Origin: Cephalopachus bancanus
Taxonomy: Eukaryota > Chordata > Mammalia > Primates > Tarsiidae
Direction of reading: 5' to 3'
Length of the DNA: 64,000 nucleotides
Assembly (NCBI GenBank): GCA_027257055.1
Contig: JAPVLO010000206.1
Coordinates: 2,108,001 to 2,172,000 of the forward strand
Part shown: positions 23,965-37,190 of the stretch, piece after piece
Layout: every line of letters begins with the position of its first letter
Position numbering within the stretch: the first letter of the stretch is position 1
Notes under the pieces: generated by a model
What the model was told of the DNA's origin: nothing
Databases searched by the model: none
The model's input: the letters and a program-made list of their open reading frames with translations, nothing else
Made by a program: the position numbers and the translations under genes

Positions 23965-24075
23965 ATTTTTTTTTCTATGTGATTTTTTTTTAATTTAAAA
24001 AATGTGAGGTACAATTTAGGGCTAGGCGCAAATGTTCATCATGCAGGTACCCTTGCTGATGAGGCCCTCCCCTAG
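23965..24075 (-). mobile_element. Lineage-specific L1 3' end, antisense
   Basis: Same family as 17354-17470: 'aatgtgaggtacaatttagg' to 'tacccttgctgatgaggccc', with a T-rich leading edge. More diverged than the copy at 33297. Confidence 0.7.
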
Positions 24076-24658
24076 CAGTGCACAATTATTTTAAAATATT
24101 AATTAGTGATGCTGATAGTCACTAAAATTCACTGAAATTTATTAAGTTTTCAATGTTTGGTTTAATGAAATTATTTCTGAGGTGTCAAAACTCAATTATC
24201 TCTTCGAACATAAGTTACAGCAATGCCATCATGTACCACTTAGAACTCTGAATAAACTCTTGCCATCACGTTTTTCTTTCTGATAGTTAAATAACCGGAA
24301 TGCTAAATAAGTAGAACTGCAAAACTTTTACTGCCCTCTAGATAGCATTGCTTGATCAGTTTTAAAGTATAAGTTAAATGACAGTATGGCAAATTTCTAC
24401 AATATCTCTTACTAAACATATTTTGTAATTTTAGATCGCTCAGACTCTTCCATATACCCCAATAATCCTAATTTTCTTAACACTGTATTGACATAAAACA
24501 TAAAAGATCTAAAATAGTGGATAAAAATACAGAACTGCTGATACTTTTAGAGCACCATCTCTAATAATAACTTTTAGAAAATTATTAGATGATAAGTAAG
24601 TCTCCTTTGACATATAAAAGACTGAAAGCTTATCCTGTGAAAATATAAGCTACCAATT
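24076..24658. other. Unique AT-rich sequence
   Basis: No feature recognised. Confidence 0.5.
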
Positions 24659-25010
24659 ACAGTAGCTCCCACTTATCGGTGTCCACTGGTCACGCAGTAG
24701 CCATCTCGGTTATCAGATCAACTGTCATGGTGTCATAGAGTTCAAGTAACCCTTATTTTCCTTAATAATGTCCCCAAAGCACAAGAGTAGCACAGGTATA
24801 TTGTCATAACTATTATAATTGTTGCCACTCTCTTACTGTGCCTAATTTAGAAAGTAAGCTTTAGCGTAGGTATGTATGTATAGGAAGAAACAGTGTATAC
24901 AGGGTTAACAATATCTGAAAATTCAGGCATCTACTGGGGTCGGTCTTAGAATGTACCTATGAAAATAAGAAGGGATTACCACACAGAAAAATACGATGAT
25001 GAGAAGGTTA
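24659..25010 (+). mobile_element. Tigger-family (TcMar-Tigger) non-autonomous DNA transposon
   Basis: Starts at a TA with 'cagtagctcccacttatcgg' and ends with the partly complementary 'ggcatctactggggtcggtc'. The middle keeps family phrases such as 'aagtaacccttattttcctt' and 'aggtatgtatgtataggaag'. It is an internally deleted copy without a usable transposase. Confidence 0.7.
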
Positions 25011-25074
25011 GGTTGAACCACATGAAACTTCAAGGTAGGTCAAAATAGTTAAATATGGCTCAGTGTAATTACCA

Positions 25075-25265
25075 ACACCTTTCAAGAGCATCCTATAATT
25101 CTGTGCTATGTACTTCATCCAATCTATCTAATTTACTATCCCTCCTATCAACCTTGTGGAGAAGGTGCCATTATTACCCCCAGGTTACCAACAAGGCATA
25201 GAGGTCAAGAACACACCCTACATAACAGAGCCTCTGCTTCCAGTTTCCACCGTCTTTACTATCAG
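25075..25265 (+). mobile_element. MIR
   Basis: MIR-like phrases occur in order ('ttctgtgctatgtacttcat', 'ggagaaggtgccattattac', 'cccaggttaccaacaaggca'). Diverged. Confidence 0.6.
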
Positions 25266-26779
25266 ATCAATGGGGTAGATGTCTGGATAGGTAAATATGG
25301 AATATCTGTTTAAGATGTTTCTTCGTTATATGGTGCACAGCTGCAAAACAAAACAAAAAAAACTGGGGGGAGAAAGAAAATGCTTTTGAAAAAATATCTA
25401 ATTCAATCTTTTGGCTGAAGTTTTTATCTTTCTGTTCATGATGATTCTCAAGAGTTTCCCGTTTTCTGTGTCTTTCTTGACTACAAAACTTTTAGGAAAG
25501 AGGGTGAAGACAGACTGAACATTTTCTTGTTCCTCAGCATCATTTGAATTAACTTCTTGTATTGAACAAACGAGCCATCTCTTTCATCTCACAACCCCAG
25601 ACTTGTTCCTTCTCTTTATTCACATGAGCCAGAATTTTTTTACCTTGCACACTGGTATCAATCCCTCAGATTCTCATAACAATTGGCCTATCTGATTTCT
25701 CTCTCCCCTCTCACCCATTCAACACATATTTGGGTACTGCTGTGTGTCCCGGGTCCTGAGAAAAGAAACAGGCAGGCACAGTTCTTACCCTCACAACTTT
25801 AGTGGGGTGACACACTCAGAGACAGTATAATAGTAAGTACTTCAAAACACGCATGCACAGATTGTAATGAAATCGTGAAGGAAAGTCAGCTAATTTTGTT
25901 TTGAGGTATCTATTTTTGGTCCACTCCTTCTAGCCCCCAAATCGTTCTCCAAATAAGCGTCACATCTGTGAATAATTGTGCAACTTTGTAAGTATTTTTA
26001 CAGCATGAAGTCTTATACTACAAAGACTCAGGATTAGCATTCATAGAAAAAAGGAAAAAACAACAAGGTTTATCAGGGATAATGATTATGCAAACAGATT
26101 TTTCACAACCTTTTGTCTTTTCTGTTCAAATAATCCTGTAGATTGCCACAGGAGAAACAAGGGTATCAGTACTGCCTATAAATTCCATTAAGTAAACTCA
26201 GAAAAACATACTATTAAAGAAAATTCAAGAAACAAAAATCTGCAAGCTGATTTACTTTCAATTCCCTTGTTTTAATTAAGCATCATGTTTGAAAGCCTCA
26301 TCACAGCCCCTTCTAAAGTTACTCCATTCCCCCTTTCAACTTTCTTGCTAAAATAAACAACTTTTCCTGGGTTTCTCCCTAAATGGCCCCACAATTAGAC
26401 ACAAATTCCTCTAGAAAAGCATCTTTTGTTAGACAGAGGATTATTATCAGATTTAAAATATCCAACAAAGTATGATTTCAGATAGAAACACGCAAGTTTA
26501 CATATACACATATCCATATACACACATTATATACATAATTATATATTTTAAATATACGACTGACAGAAAACTACATTTATGTATTACAATCACAAACATT
26601 TGATATAGTCATAATTTTTTTTAATTCTCCAGTCAGTGCTTTTGGTAATTCGTAGACTTTTCCCTTCTACTTTATTTTTCTAATTTTCTTCCTTTTAAAT
26701 TTAATTTTGTATCTTCCAATTTTTTTTGTACCTTCCAAATTGTTCACTAAAGAAATTTCTAATACAATTTTTAACAAGC
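25266..26779. other. Unique AT-rich sequence
   Basis: Holds a minus-strand open stretch at 25401-25583 of about 60 codons without clear splice sites. At 25720-25840 there is an eroded ancient repeat fragment ('caacacatatttgggtactg'). Otherwise empty. Confidence 0.4.
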
Positions 26780-27115
26780 ACACAGATGTTCTTCGACTTA
26801 TAATATTACCTCCCAATAAATACATCCTAAGTTGAAAATATCATATTGAAATGCATTTAATATATCTAACCTATCAAAAATCTGTTTCGCCTAGCCTACC
26901 TTAAACGTGCTCAGAACACATACATTTGCCTACAGTTGGGCAAAATCACCTAAACACAAAGCCTATTTTATAATCCAGTGTTGACTATCTCATGTAACTT
27001 ATTTTATTTAATACTGAACTGAAAAACAGCATGGTTCTACTACGTACTCAAAGTCTGGTTTCTACTGAATGCCTATCACACATCATTGTAAAGTCAGAAA
27101 ATTTTAAGTCAAACG
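26780..27115 (+). mobile_element. Tigger/mariner-like non-autonomous DNA transposon
   Basis: The sequence 'taccttaaacgtgctcagaa', 'ttgcctacagttgggcaaaa', 'ggtttctactgaatgcctat' and the terminal 'ttcttcgacttataatatta' with an inverted counterpart near 27100 match an old mammalian TcMar-type MITE, about 340 bp. The subfamily is not assigned. Confidence 0.65.
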
Positions 27116-27289
27116 TAAACTGGAAACTATCTGTATATTGCTTTTATCATGAAAAAACTATTTATGCGAATTCACTCAAATACTTATTGAAAATACTTAA
27201 TATGTACTACACACATATGCAAAATACAAAATTGAGAGTTAAGTCTCATGTGACTGACCAGCTGTGCTTCTGAGGAACAATGTCTTGCC

Positions 27290-27388
27290 TTTAATCCTTT
27301 CACTTGTAAAATAAGGATAGAAGTTTCTGCCTTGCCTCCCTCAAAAGCTATTCCAAGGATCCAAATGAGACAATATATGTGAACGCAC
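27290..27388 (-). mobile_element. MIR fragment, antisense
   Basis: 'tttcacttgtaaaataagga' followed by 'ggatccaaatgagacaatat' is the usual antisense MIR 3' portion. Confidence 0.6.
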
Positions 27389-27392
27389 TTAC

Positions 27393-27628
27393 AAAGGACA
27401 GTCACCCCTCTGGGTGTACCAGGGACTGGTTCCTGAATCTCCTGGGTATAGCAAAATCTGCCCTAACTCAAGTTCAGAATATGTGGATACAAAAGCCAGT
27501 CCTCCGTATAGGCAGCTTTCACAGCCCACAAATACTGTATTTTTGATCCGCCTTTCACTGGAAAAAATCCACATTTAAGTGGACTCATGCAGTTCAAACC
27601 CATGGTGTTCAAGGGTCAACTGTATTAA
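27393..27628 (-). mobile_element. Tigger-type MITE (MER2-like)
   Basis: Ends in 'gttcaagggtcaactgta', the reverse complement of the known terminal repeat of this group, and includes 'catttaagtggactcatgca'. The other end, 'acagtcacccctctgggtgt', matches the opposite terminus. Internally deleted. Confidence 0.7.
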
Positions 27629-28278
27629 GTTACTTCCAAAACCAATAATCAAGACGTAAGTCATATTAAAAAATAGGCGGGCAAGTAAGAGCTAGTGCTA
27701 TAATTGAGATGAAATTTATCCTATATATCCAAACTATTTTCAATTAGTCATTCATTTCACCAAGATATTTATCAATATCATAGATACATAAGTTCTAGTA
27801 GGTTTAACAAAAAATGTGTCTTTTTAAAAATCATCACAACCAGTTCTAAAAAAATTACTCTTAACTCCTGGTTGTCTATTAACATCAACAACTAAAATCT
27901 AAGTTATTTCAAAGATCTTTTGAAAAATAACATTTCCTACTGCATCTATATTACAATAAAAACAAACATCATATCTGACCATTTCTAATGAAACATTACT
28001 TTTCGTTTCTTTTCTACTCTAAAATTATGTGATTATTGTATTAAAAAGTTTATAAATACTACAGAAATCCACAAATCAAAAAGAATTAGAATTTTTAAAT
28101 AATGGCCCATTAGTTTTTCACTAAAAGTAATTTGAAAGTTTTGCCATCATAAACAAGGGCTAAGTTAGGCAGAAAACTTCTTCCTTAGAATTCAAATAGT
28201 TTCATTTATACTAGGCAGAAAAGTTCTCATTTGCAATCTCAGACCTAATGTATATCTTTTATTCAAACTGATCAATTC
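27629..28278. other. Unique AT-rich sequence
   Basis: No feature recognised. Confidence 0.5.
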
Positions 28279-28560
28279 TTTTTTTTTTTTTTTTTTTGAG
28301 TTGGAGTCTCACTCTGTCACCCAGACTGGAGTACAGTGGCCGCTCCCGGCCACTGCAGCCGCGACCTGCTGGGCTCCCCGCCTCAGCCTTCCAAGTAGCC
28401 GGAATTATAGGCATGCGCTAACATGCCCAGCTGATTTTTTGATTTATTATAGAGATGAGGTCTCGCTGCCCAGGCAGGTCTCGAACCCGCGGGCTCAGGC
28501 AATCCACTCACCTCAGCTTCCCAAAGGTGCAGGATTACAGGCTAAGCCACTGAGCCCAGC
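28279..28560 (-). mobile_element. Alu, antisense, 5-bp-deleted subfamily with a further small deletion
   Basis: Full-length ends, 'tctcgctgcccaggcagg' deleted form. The right arm also lacks about 10 bases between 'ctgctgggctcc' and 'ccgcctcagcc'. It abuts another antisense Alu head to tail. Confidence 0.93.
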
Positions 28561-28563
28561 AGC

Positions 28564-28882
28564 TTTTTTTTTTTTTTTAAGTGGGGTCTCACTCTGTCAC
28601 CCAGGCTGGAGTGCACTGGCACAATCACCGCTCACTAAAGCTCCGACCTCCTGAGCTCAGGTGATCCTTCAGCCTCAGCCTCCCGAGTAGCTGGGAAGAC
28701 AGGAGTGGGCCACCATACCCACCTAGTTTTTTGGGGTTTTGTTTTGCTTTTTAAATTTTTTTGTAGAGATGTGGTCTTGCTATGTTGCCCAGGTTGGTTT
28801 TGAACTCCCAGGCTCAAGCAATCCTCTAGCCTTAGCCTCCCAAAGTGCTGGAATTACCAGCATGAGCCACTGTGTCCAGATA
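28564..28882 (-). mobile_element. Alu, antisense, older (AluJ-like)
   Basis: T run, then 'aagtggggtctcactctgtc', both arms and an expanded T/G-rich linker near 28725-28765, ending 'gagccactgtgtccaga'. It is much more diverged than the adjacent Alu. Confidence 0.9.
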
Positions 28883-30469
28883 ATTAATGCTTTTTTAAAT
28901 TTTAGATCTCAATTACTCTCAAGTATTTTAAATTTATTTAAAGTCCTACAACTGGATGAGTACTTTTGCCAGTATCAAATTCGCTTGTTTAAGTTACAGA
29001 AATAGTAGACAGGTATTTTGAGGCCAGCTCCAATAAGCATTCACAAAAAAATTCTAAACATTTCAGAAGAACCAGGCAACTGACACTTGACGTATCAACT
29101 TAAGGACTTCTATTGCTAAGACATACTAAAAGACAGATAACACCATCTATCTTTCGAGTATGGATAAATTAAGATATTTTCTGATAGAAAAGCTCAACAT
29201 AAAACTTGAAGTCATTTACAATTTTAAGTCAACTCATAATAGTTTTAACTGAAGATTCACATTAAGGAGCGAACACTGTTACGCAACTAAACTTTAAAGA
29301 TCTTAAACTAAAAAAGCATGTTACACAATTCATCTCAGTTAACAACTGAAGGAAAAAATTCTTCCCTCATGATCTCCAAATAATCCTCCGAGAGATTTTT
29401 TTAAAAGAGCTTTTAAATAGCTAGGAGAAACCAAACAAAGCAAAGAACCAAAATGGCTGATCTGAACCCAGGGTCACCTTCCAGAAGGGTCTTTTTGGCC
29501 AACCGCCTTTCAGGGTGAGAAGCAGCACTCAGCTCAACTGGGACAATTCCTTCCACAATTTACTTCAACCGCAGGGAAGTACTCACAGCAGGCTGATCGC
29601 CACCCTACAGGAAAAGCTTCTTGCCACAGAGGCGGTGGCTTTCTTGGGCCTCTCTGCCCAAGGCCCAACGGACACTGGGGCTGGACCACAGGTGCTCCAG
29701 GAAGCTGGGGTCCCAAAGTTCCATCAGTCCCTGGAGGCAGTTTTTATTTAAAGGGGCAGGACCTATTTATTTATGACGACTCATTGCTTCAACGAGAACA
29801 AAAATGCTACAAATACAGTGACTTGCTAGATGTTGAGGAGTTTTTCTAAGGGCATGGGAGATTTTCTTTAGGGTTTCTTAGAGCATGACAAGTTAATAAC
29901 ATATGGCCTCTGTTGATCATTTCTTATTGACCCACAAATCGGGAGGAAGCCGTGGGGGTTTCCATGACTTCTAAACCATGTTTGTACGCTGGGTGGAGGA
30001 AAAAAATAAGAATTCAAGAATGGAAGGAAGAAGACTTGAGGAAGAGAAAGGACGAAGAAAAGAATGGAGACGGGAAGTGGAGACGGGAATTAAGAAGGGA
30101 AAAAGAAAGTGAGGAAGGAGGGAAGGTCAGAAAAATTAAGCAGACAGACAAAGCAAAACTGAGGCAAACAGATAACACGAGATCTCCGCGAGAAGTGCAG
30201 AAAACAGAAGACTGATGGCTTGCCTGTTCCCACAAGATCTCACCAAACTTCCTGCAATTTGTAACCAAGACATTCTACCCAAGCCCTATAAACATACTGT
30301 TTTACTGGAGCAGAGGTGGGGACGGGTGGGAAGCAAAAAGAAATACACAATTCCTCCTCTGTTTTCCTGTTACACAGTCTGCAGGGCTACTCTGGAAGGC
30401 AGAGACTGATGAAATCAACCCCCCAAAGCGAAAGGCATCGACATAAGTAAAAAGCAGAAGGGTATAAAT
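28883..30469. other. Unique sequence with a GA-rich tract
   Basis: Positions 29995-30180 are strongly purine-rich (mainly G and A, many GGAAG/GAAAG units). This explains the charged 87-codon plus-strand frame there. Elsewhere no gene or repeat is recognised. Confidence 0.5.
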
Positions 30470-31640
30470 TACGAGATGGAAAATATGTATCGTTAGTCTC
30501 CAAATATACAAGCTGGATCTTTTAAAAAACAGATTAATCTTTAGAAAACTCAAAGAAAATCTGTAATAGGAAAATACGATGCAATGCAACCAACCTCACA
30601 AAAGTAGTTTTTTTCAAGTTCTAAGAATAAAATGAACAATAACAGATGTATCTCAAAACTTGTGGGATGCCACCGGAGTGACATCTGGGGGAAAGGTGTA
30701 TTCTTGAACATTAGAATAAAGGCTGAAGAGGAGTGGGAAAAGAATTTGCCAAGAAAACTGAGGGGAAAACAAGCAAAACAAACTTCAAAAACTTCAAGAA
30801 AGGAGATAAAGAATACAGCGAAAACTGTTAACGTAAAAAACGAACACTTATTAGAAAATCAGTTAAAACAGAAAACAAATATTGGAAGATCAATAAAGCC
30901 AAAGGTTGGCTATAACAAAGACCATAAAATAAGCTGGGAAACCTCCAGTATGATTAATCAAGAAAAAAGAGAAGGCAGAAATAAGCAGTATCAGGAATGA
31001 AAAAAATATATATGATTTCAAAGAAACAGATTAAGTGGACAAATGGTTAGAAAAATATACTAAACCGAAACAAATTAACAAAGAGATACAAGATTTGAAT
31101 AGTCCTATATTGCCATTATATAAAATTAAATCAATGTAGTAGGGAAAAATCTGTCCACAAATAAAATGCCCAGACTAGGTAGCTCCACCAGCAAGTCCTA
31201 AAAGAAAGATTAGCAACAAAACCCAACAAAAGTGATAGTGACTAGTGAATGTGACAGAATCTTGAGTAGCCAGAACAGAGGGAAAAATACTAAAATTATT
31301 GCCATGTGGTTGACACCCAAACACTTACATGAACCCAAGTGGGATAGTTCTTTGGGGACTCCAAAAAATACTTGGAAGATGGACTGGCATCTCATATTAT
31401 TAGGTGGAGGCTACTGCCACTACAACATGGATTATACAACCATTAAAAATGAATATTCTAGCAAAAAATGTTTAGGTCACAAGGGATAGTTTTCAAATAT
31501 TCGCTGAAGTGTGATTGTTGACATAATACATAAACTAGATATTACTCAAAGTCTACCCAACTTTCTACATTAACAGTTATATAAGCTGTATACAAACTGC
31601 AGAAAAATTTGCGCAATTTATTTCCAAGGATAAAAACAAT
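30470..31640 (+). mobile_element. Old L1 fragments (ORF2 and 3' region)
   Basis: 30620-31215 follows the middle of L1 ORF2 ('aagaccataaaataagctgg', 'aagagatacaagatttgaat'). 31300-31640 looks like a later part ('ttatacaaccattaaaaatg'). Both are heavily mutated, with frame breaks. Confidence 0.65.
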
Positions 31641-31845
31641 ACATTAGGTTTATTATAAAACAGAATCATTAGTGCTACATTAGTCATCAAAATATAAATT
31701 ATAATTGGAAATAAACTTAAATAACTAACAAAGTGATTTTCTTCTTTTGTTGATTATTACGTAATAAAAGGCGTCAACATACCAAAACAGAGATGGTGTG
31801 TTCTATTTTTTAAAAAGAAAAAGTGATCAAGAATATTCATAAACT

Positions 31846-32149
31846 GAGCTAGGCATGGTGGCTCCCACCTGTAATCCCAGCACTTTGAGAGACCAAGGAA
31901 GGAAAACTGTTTGAGCCCAGGAGCTTGAGACCAGCCTGGTCAACATAGTGAGACCTCATCTCTACAAAAAAAATACAATAATTATCTGTGTGTGGTGGTG
32001 CGCACCTGTAATCCCAGCTACTCAGGTGGCTGAGGTGGGAGGATCACTTGAGCCCAGGAGATAGAGGCTGCAGTGAGCCATGATTGTGTCACTGCACTCC
32101 AGCCCGGACCACAGAGTAAGAGCCTGTCTTAAAAAAACAACACAAAAAA
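31846..32149 (+). mobile_element. Alu, AluJ-like
   Basis: Dimer with 'gctaggcatggtggctccca' and 'tgcactccagcccggaccac'. The tail contains CAA units. The flanks repeat 'cataaactg'. Confidence 0.93.
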
Positions 32150-32257
32150 CATAAACTGCATGCTCTGACAACTGAATTATCAAAAATAAGTATCTCACAC
32201 TTGAAGTTAACCTTAAATTTTAAAATCATAGTTAATTATGCGTCCATAGAAAATCTT

Positions 32258-32337
32258 TTTTTTTTTAAAGCAGAATTTATTAAGAGGACAGAAAAGTTTC
32301 CACTATAAGGGGGGGCCCGAGGGGGCCCGCCCCCTTG
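32258..32337 (-). mobile_element. Short polyadenylated retroposon (copy 2), LTR-R-like
   Basis: Minus strand: starts 'gggggcgggccccctcgggc', contains 'tgtcctcttaataaattctg' and ends in an A tail. The perfect 9-bp duplication 'gaaaatctt' lies at 32249-32257 and 32338-32346. Length and both ends match copy 1 at 15309-15391, so this is a defined unit rather than a random truncation. Confidence 0.6.
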
Positions 32338-32699
32338 GAAAATCTTATGACTATTTTCTACATTTAGTAATTACAATTTACATTAAAAATCATATTTTTA
32401 AAGATATTTTCTTAAATGCAAATATTAAGAAAATATTAGACTACCCCAGTCACTGATTAATTTAAAAATTTTAAGACTGTTGCATAGATCTTCCTAGATT
32501 AAATACATTTAACAAGAAAATATGATCACTGCAAAATAAGAATCCATTATTTTTTCTTGAAATAATATGTAATCCTTTTATATAATAATGGCTCCCTTCC
32601 ACCTCTGGGCATTTAAATGTCTAACTCAGCCTGAAATGCATGCCCTACCATGTCCAGGCCTTTTATAGTTAATAACTCTGATCATTCTTTGGATCACAA

Positions 32700-32960
32700 C
32701 AAAGTTCCTTCCTGAAGTGAGCCACTCCTGAACCCTTAGACAAGGTGAGGCCTTCCTGTCAATGCTTTCATAGATCTAAACAGCAATTCCTGGCAGAACT
32801 GAATTATCTATATGATTAAAGGCCACATGGCCTGACTCCCCCATTATACTCTATGCAGAGCGGCCAGGGACAAGTGCGTGCCATTCACTGTTGTATAACC
32901 AGGACCTGATACAGTGCTTGGAATTCAGATGTGTTTGAAGAAGAGAAAAGAGGGAACCAT
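32700..32960 (+). mobile_element. L2 3' region
   Basis: Pattern typical of L2 3' ends: 'gaggccttcctgtcaatgct', 'cattcactgttgtataacca', 'ggacctgatacagtgcttgg'. Ancient and diverged. Confidence 0.55.
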
Positions 32961-33296
32961 GGAGAATATAGAGGTATTCTTCCTATTTTAAAAGAAAGCC
33001 CTTGCCTAAAAGATACAAAAAATTTTACCAGATTATTTGAGAAAACTAGGGCAAAACTACAAACTTGAACTATTTTTAAGTTGCTTAAACAGTTATGTCA
33101 CAACATTCTCTTGGAGAGGACAGAAAACTATGGATGTCTTAAGTCTGAAGAAATATTAAAACTTACGTTTTAAATGTTTTCCACAGGAAAAAAATAATAC
33201 ATACATGGAAATATTACCAATATTGAACTCCACACACTTTCTAGGTGCTTCATATATATAATATATATATATAAATCTTTATATACATATATACAT

Positions 33297-33598
33297 ATGG
33301 ACTTCTCAGCAACTTGGATGGATTTAGAGTCTATCATACTCAGTGATCTATCACAGAAACAAAGAACAGAGTACCATTTGTTCTCACTCATAAGCAGACC
33401 TTGAACAATTATAATACTATAAGAAAAGGGATTGGCAGTAGTGGGAAACTGTCAGGGGAGGGGATGCGATTGACAGCTGAGGGAAACTGCCAGGGGAGGG
33501 AGGAGCACACCTCATCAACAAGGGTATCTGCATAATGACCATTTGTATACCTAATCCTGAATTGTACCCCACATCTTTAAAAAAAAAAAAAAAGAATA
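33297..33598 (+). mobile_element. 5'-truncated L1 with target duplications
   Basis: 'caacttggatggatttagag' to 'gttctcactcataagcagac' is the end of ORF2 and start of the 3' UTR. It ends 'aattgtaccccacatcttta' with an A14 tail. Flanking copies of 'aaatctttatatacatat' (33273 onward) and 'aaatctttatatatatat' (33600 onward) are the target duplication. Inside the 3' UTR, two copies of 'gggaaactgycaggggaggg' lie near 33444 and 33480. Confidence 0.88.
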
Positions 33599-33629
33599 AA
33601 AATCTTTATATATATATACATTTCATGTA

Positions 33630-33785
33630 AGCCTCACAATAATTCTATCTTATCATTTCATAGGCAGGAAAACTGAGACACAGAAAGATTGAATGCCATG
33701 CCCAAGCTCTTAGGCATAAATAATTTTCTTGAGTCAGGTTTGGAAACTGGCAGCCTGATGCCAGACTGTACATACTATACTGCCC
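33630..33785 (+). mobile_element. MIR
   Basis: 'taagcctcacaataattcta', 'caggaaaactgagacacaga', 'aaagattgaatgccatgccc' is the standard MIR order. Confidence 0.8.
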
Positions 33786-34090
33786 TTACAAAAAATAAAA
33801 TATGAAGCTTAAAATTTGAAAAAAGTAAACTAATGGGACACTGAAATTTTTCCCACATTTTTCAGGCATAGAATTCTTTATGAATAATTAAATAGGCCAA
33901 TGACAGTAAATTTACAACAAACTCCAGAACAAAAGCCAGCCTCCAACTATTTACGGAAAACTTGGGCCTAGTTCATTTCCCACGTTCCGCCATGGAATCT
34001 CGTTTTTCCTTCCCTGCACATCACTGGCAAGAGAAACCAGGAAGATGCACATTTGGACACTAACAGTTTCTATAAGCTAGGCGGGGATGC

Positions 34091-34093
<3 letters not shown>

Positions 34094-34172
<79 letters not shown>
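34094..34172. repeat. Compound microsatellite (GA)n(TG)n
   Basis: About 18 GA units (34094-34130) run directly into about 21 TG units (34131-34172) without interruption. Both arrays are pure, so high length polymorphism is expected. An RERE/CVCV-type open frame across it is an artefact. Confidence 0.99.
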
Positions 34173-36266
<2,094 letters not shown>

Positions 36267-36279
36267 AATCTATGTTCCT

Positions 36280-36320
36280 AAAGCACTGGGAGTACAGGCG
36301 TGAGACACTGTGCTGGCCTA
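36280..36320 (-). mobile_element. Alu 5'-end fragment, antisense
   Basis: 'aaagcactgggagtacaggc' to 'gacactgtgctggcc' is the first ~40 bp of an Alu in reverse. Confidence 0.7.
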
Positions 36321-36473
36321 GAGAGGTTAAATAATTTACAAGTTCCACTGCGAGTAACTGACAGAGCCCAGACTGAAGATTCATCTGTTCTTTCCAGTCC
36401 ACCATACTACCCTCTACTCTAAATGACATGCAGAAACGAACAGTAAACACTTTGACTATTCATAGTCCTTTGA

Positions 36474-36752
36474 GTAGGAGTCTCACTTTTGCCCAGGCTG
36501 GAGTGCAGTGGCATGCTCACAGCTCCCCATAGCCTCGACTTCCTGAGCTCAAGCTATCCTTCCACCTCAGCCTCCTGAGTAGCAGGGGCTACAGGTGTGC
36601 ACCACCACACCTAGCTAATTTTTTATTCTTTGTAGAGATGAGGTCTTGCTATATTGCTCAGACTGGTCTCAAACTTCTGGACTCTAACAATCTTCTCACT
36701 TCAGCCTCCCTAAGTGCTGGGTTTATAGGCATGTGCCGCAGCGACTAGCCTG
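36474..36752 (-). mobile_element. Alu, antisense, old
   Basis: Both arms are visible ('cccaggctggagtgcagtgg', 'cctaagtgctgggtttatag'). The T tail is missing and divergence is high. Confidence 0.9.
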
Positions 36753-36894
36753 ACCATTGATATTCTTAAGCTACATATTTTATGTCAATTGTAGGTTTCA
36801 TTAGCAAAAAGTTTATTAAATACTAAGATAAAAACACATTTATTGAAACATTATATTTAGTCTGAATACATAAACATTGGTAAAAAAAATTAAT

Positions 36895-37190
36895 AATAGC
36901 AACTAATATTTATCAAGCGCTTCCTAATGTTCCAGATGTTATGCTAAGTATTTCAGAAAGATAATTTTATTTATGCTTCACAATAATCCCAAGAGGTAGA
37001 TACTATTATTATGATTCCCATTTTCATATGAGAAAATTGAGGCTCAGAGAAGCTGCAACAAGTGATAAAGCCAGTATTCAAACTCATGGAATAGATACTA
37101 TTATTATTATTCCCATTTTCATATGAGAAAATTGAGGCTCAGAAAAGCTGTAACAAGTGATAAAGCCAGTATTCAAACTCATGGAATCTA
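36895..37190 (+). mobile_element. MIR with an internal tandem duplication
   Basis: The MIR runs from 'caactaatatttatcaagcg' through 'attcaaactcatggaatc'. Positions 36997-37091 and 37092-37186 are two head-to-tail copies of the same 95 bp, differing at about 3 sites. The duplication is therefore far younger than the MIR. Confidence 0.9.

Noticed and set aside
29450..29760. Possible CpG-island promoter or LTR
   Set aside because: Locally GC-richer but with few CpGs, no TG...CA ends with duplications and no TATA in a sensible position.
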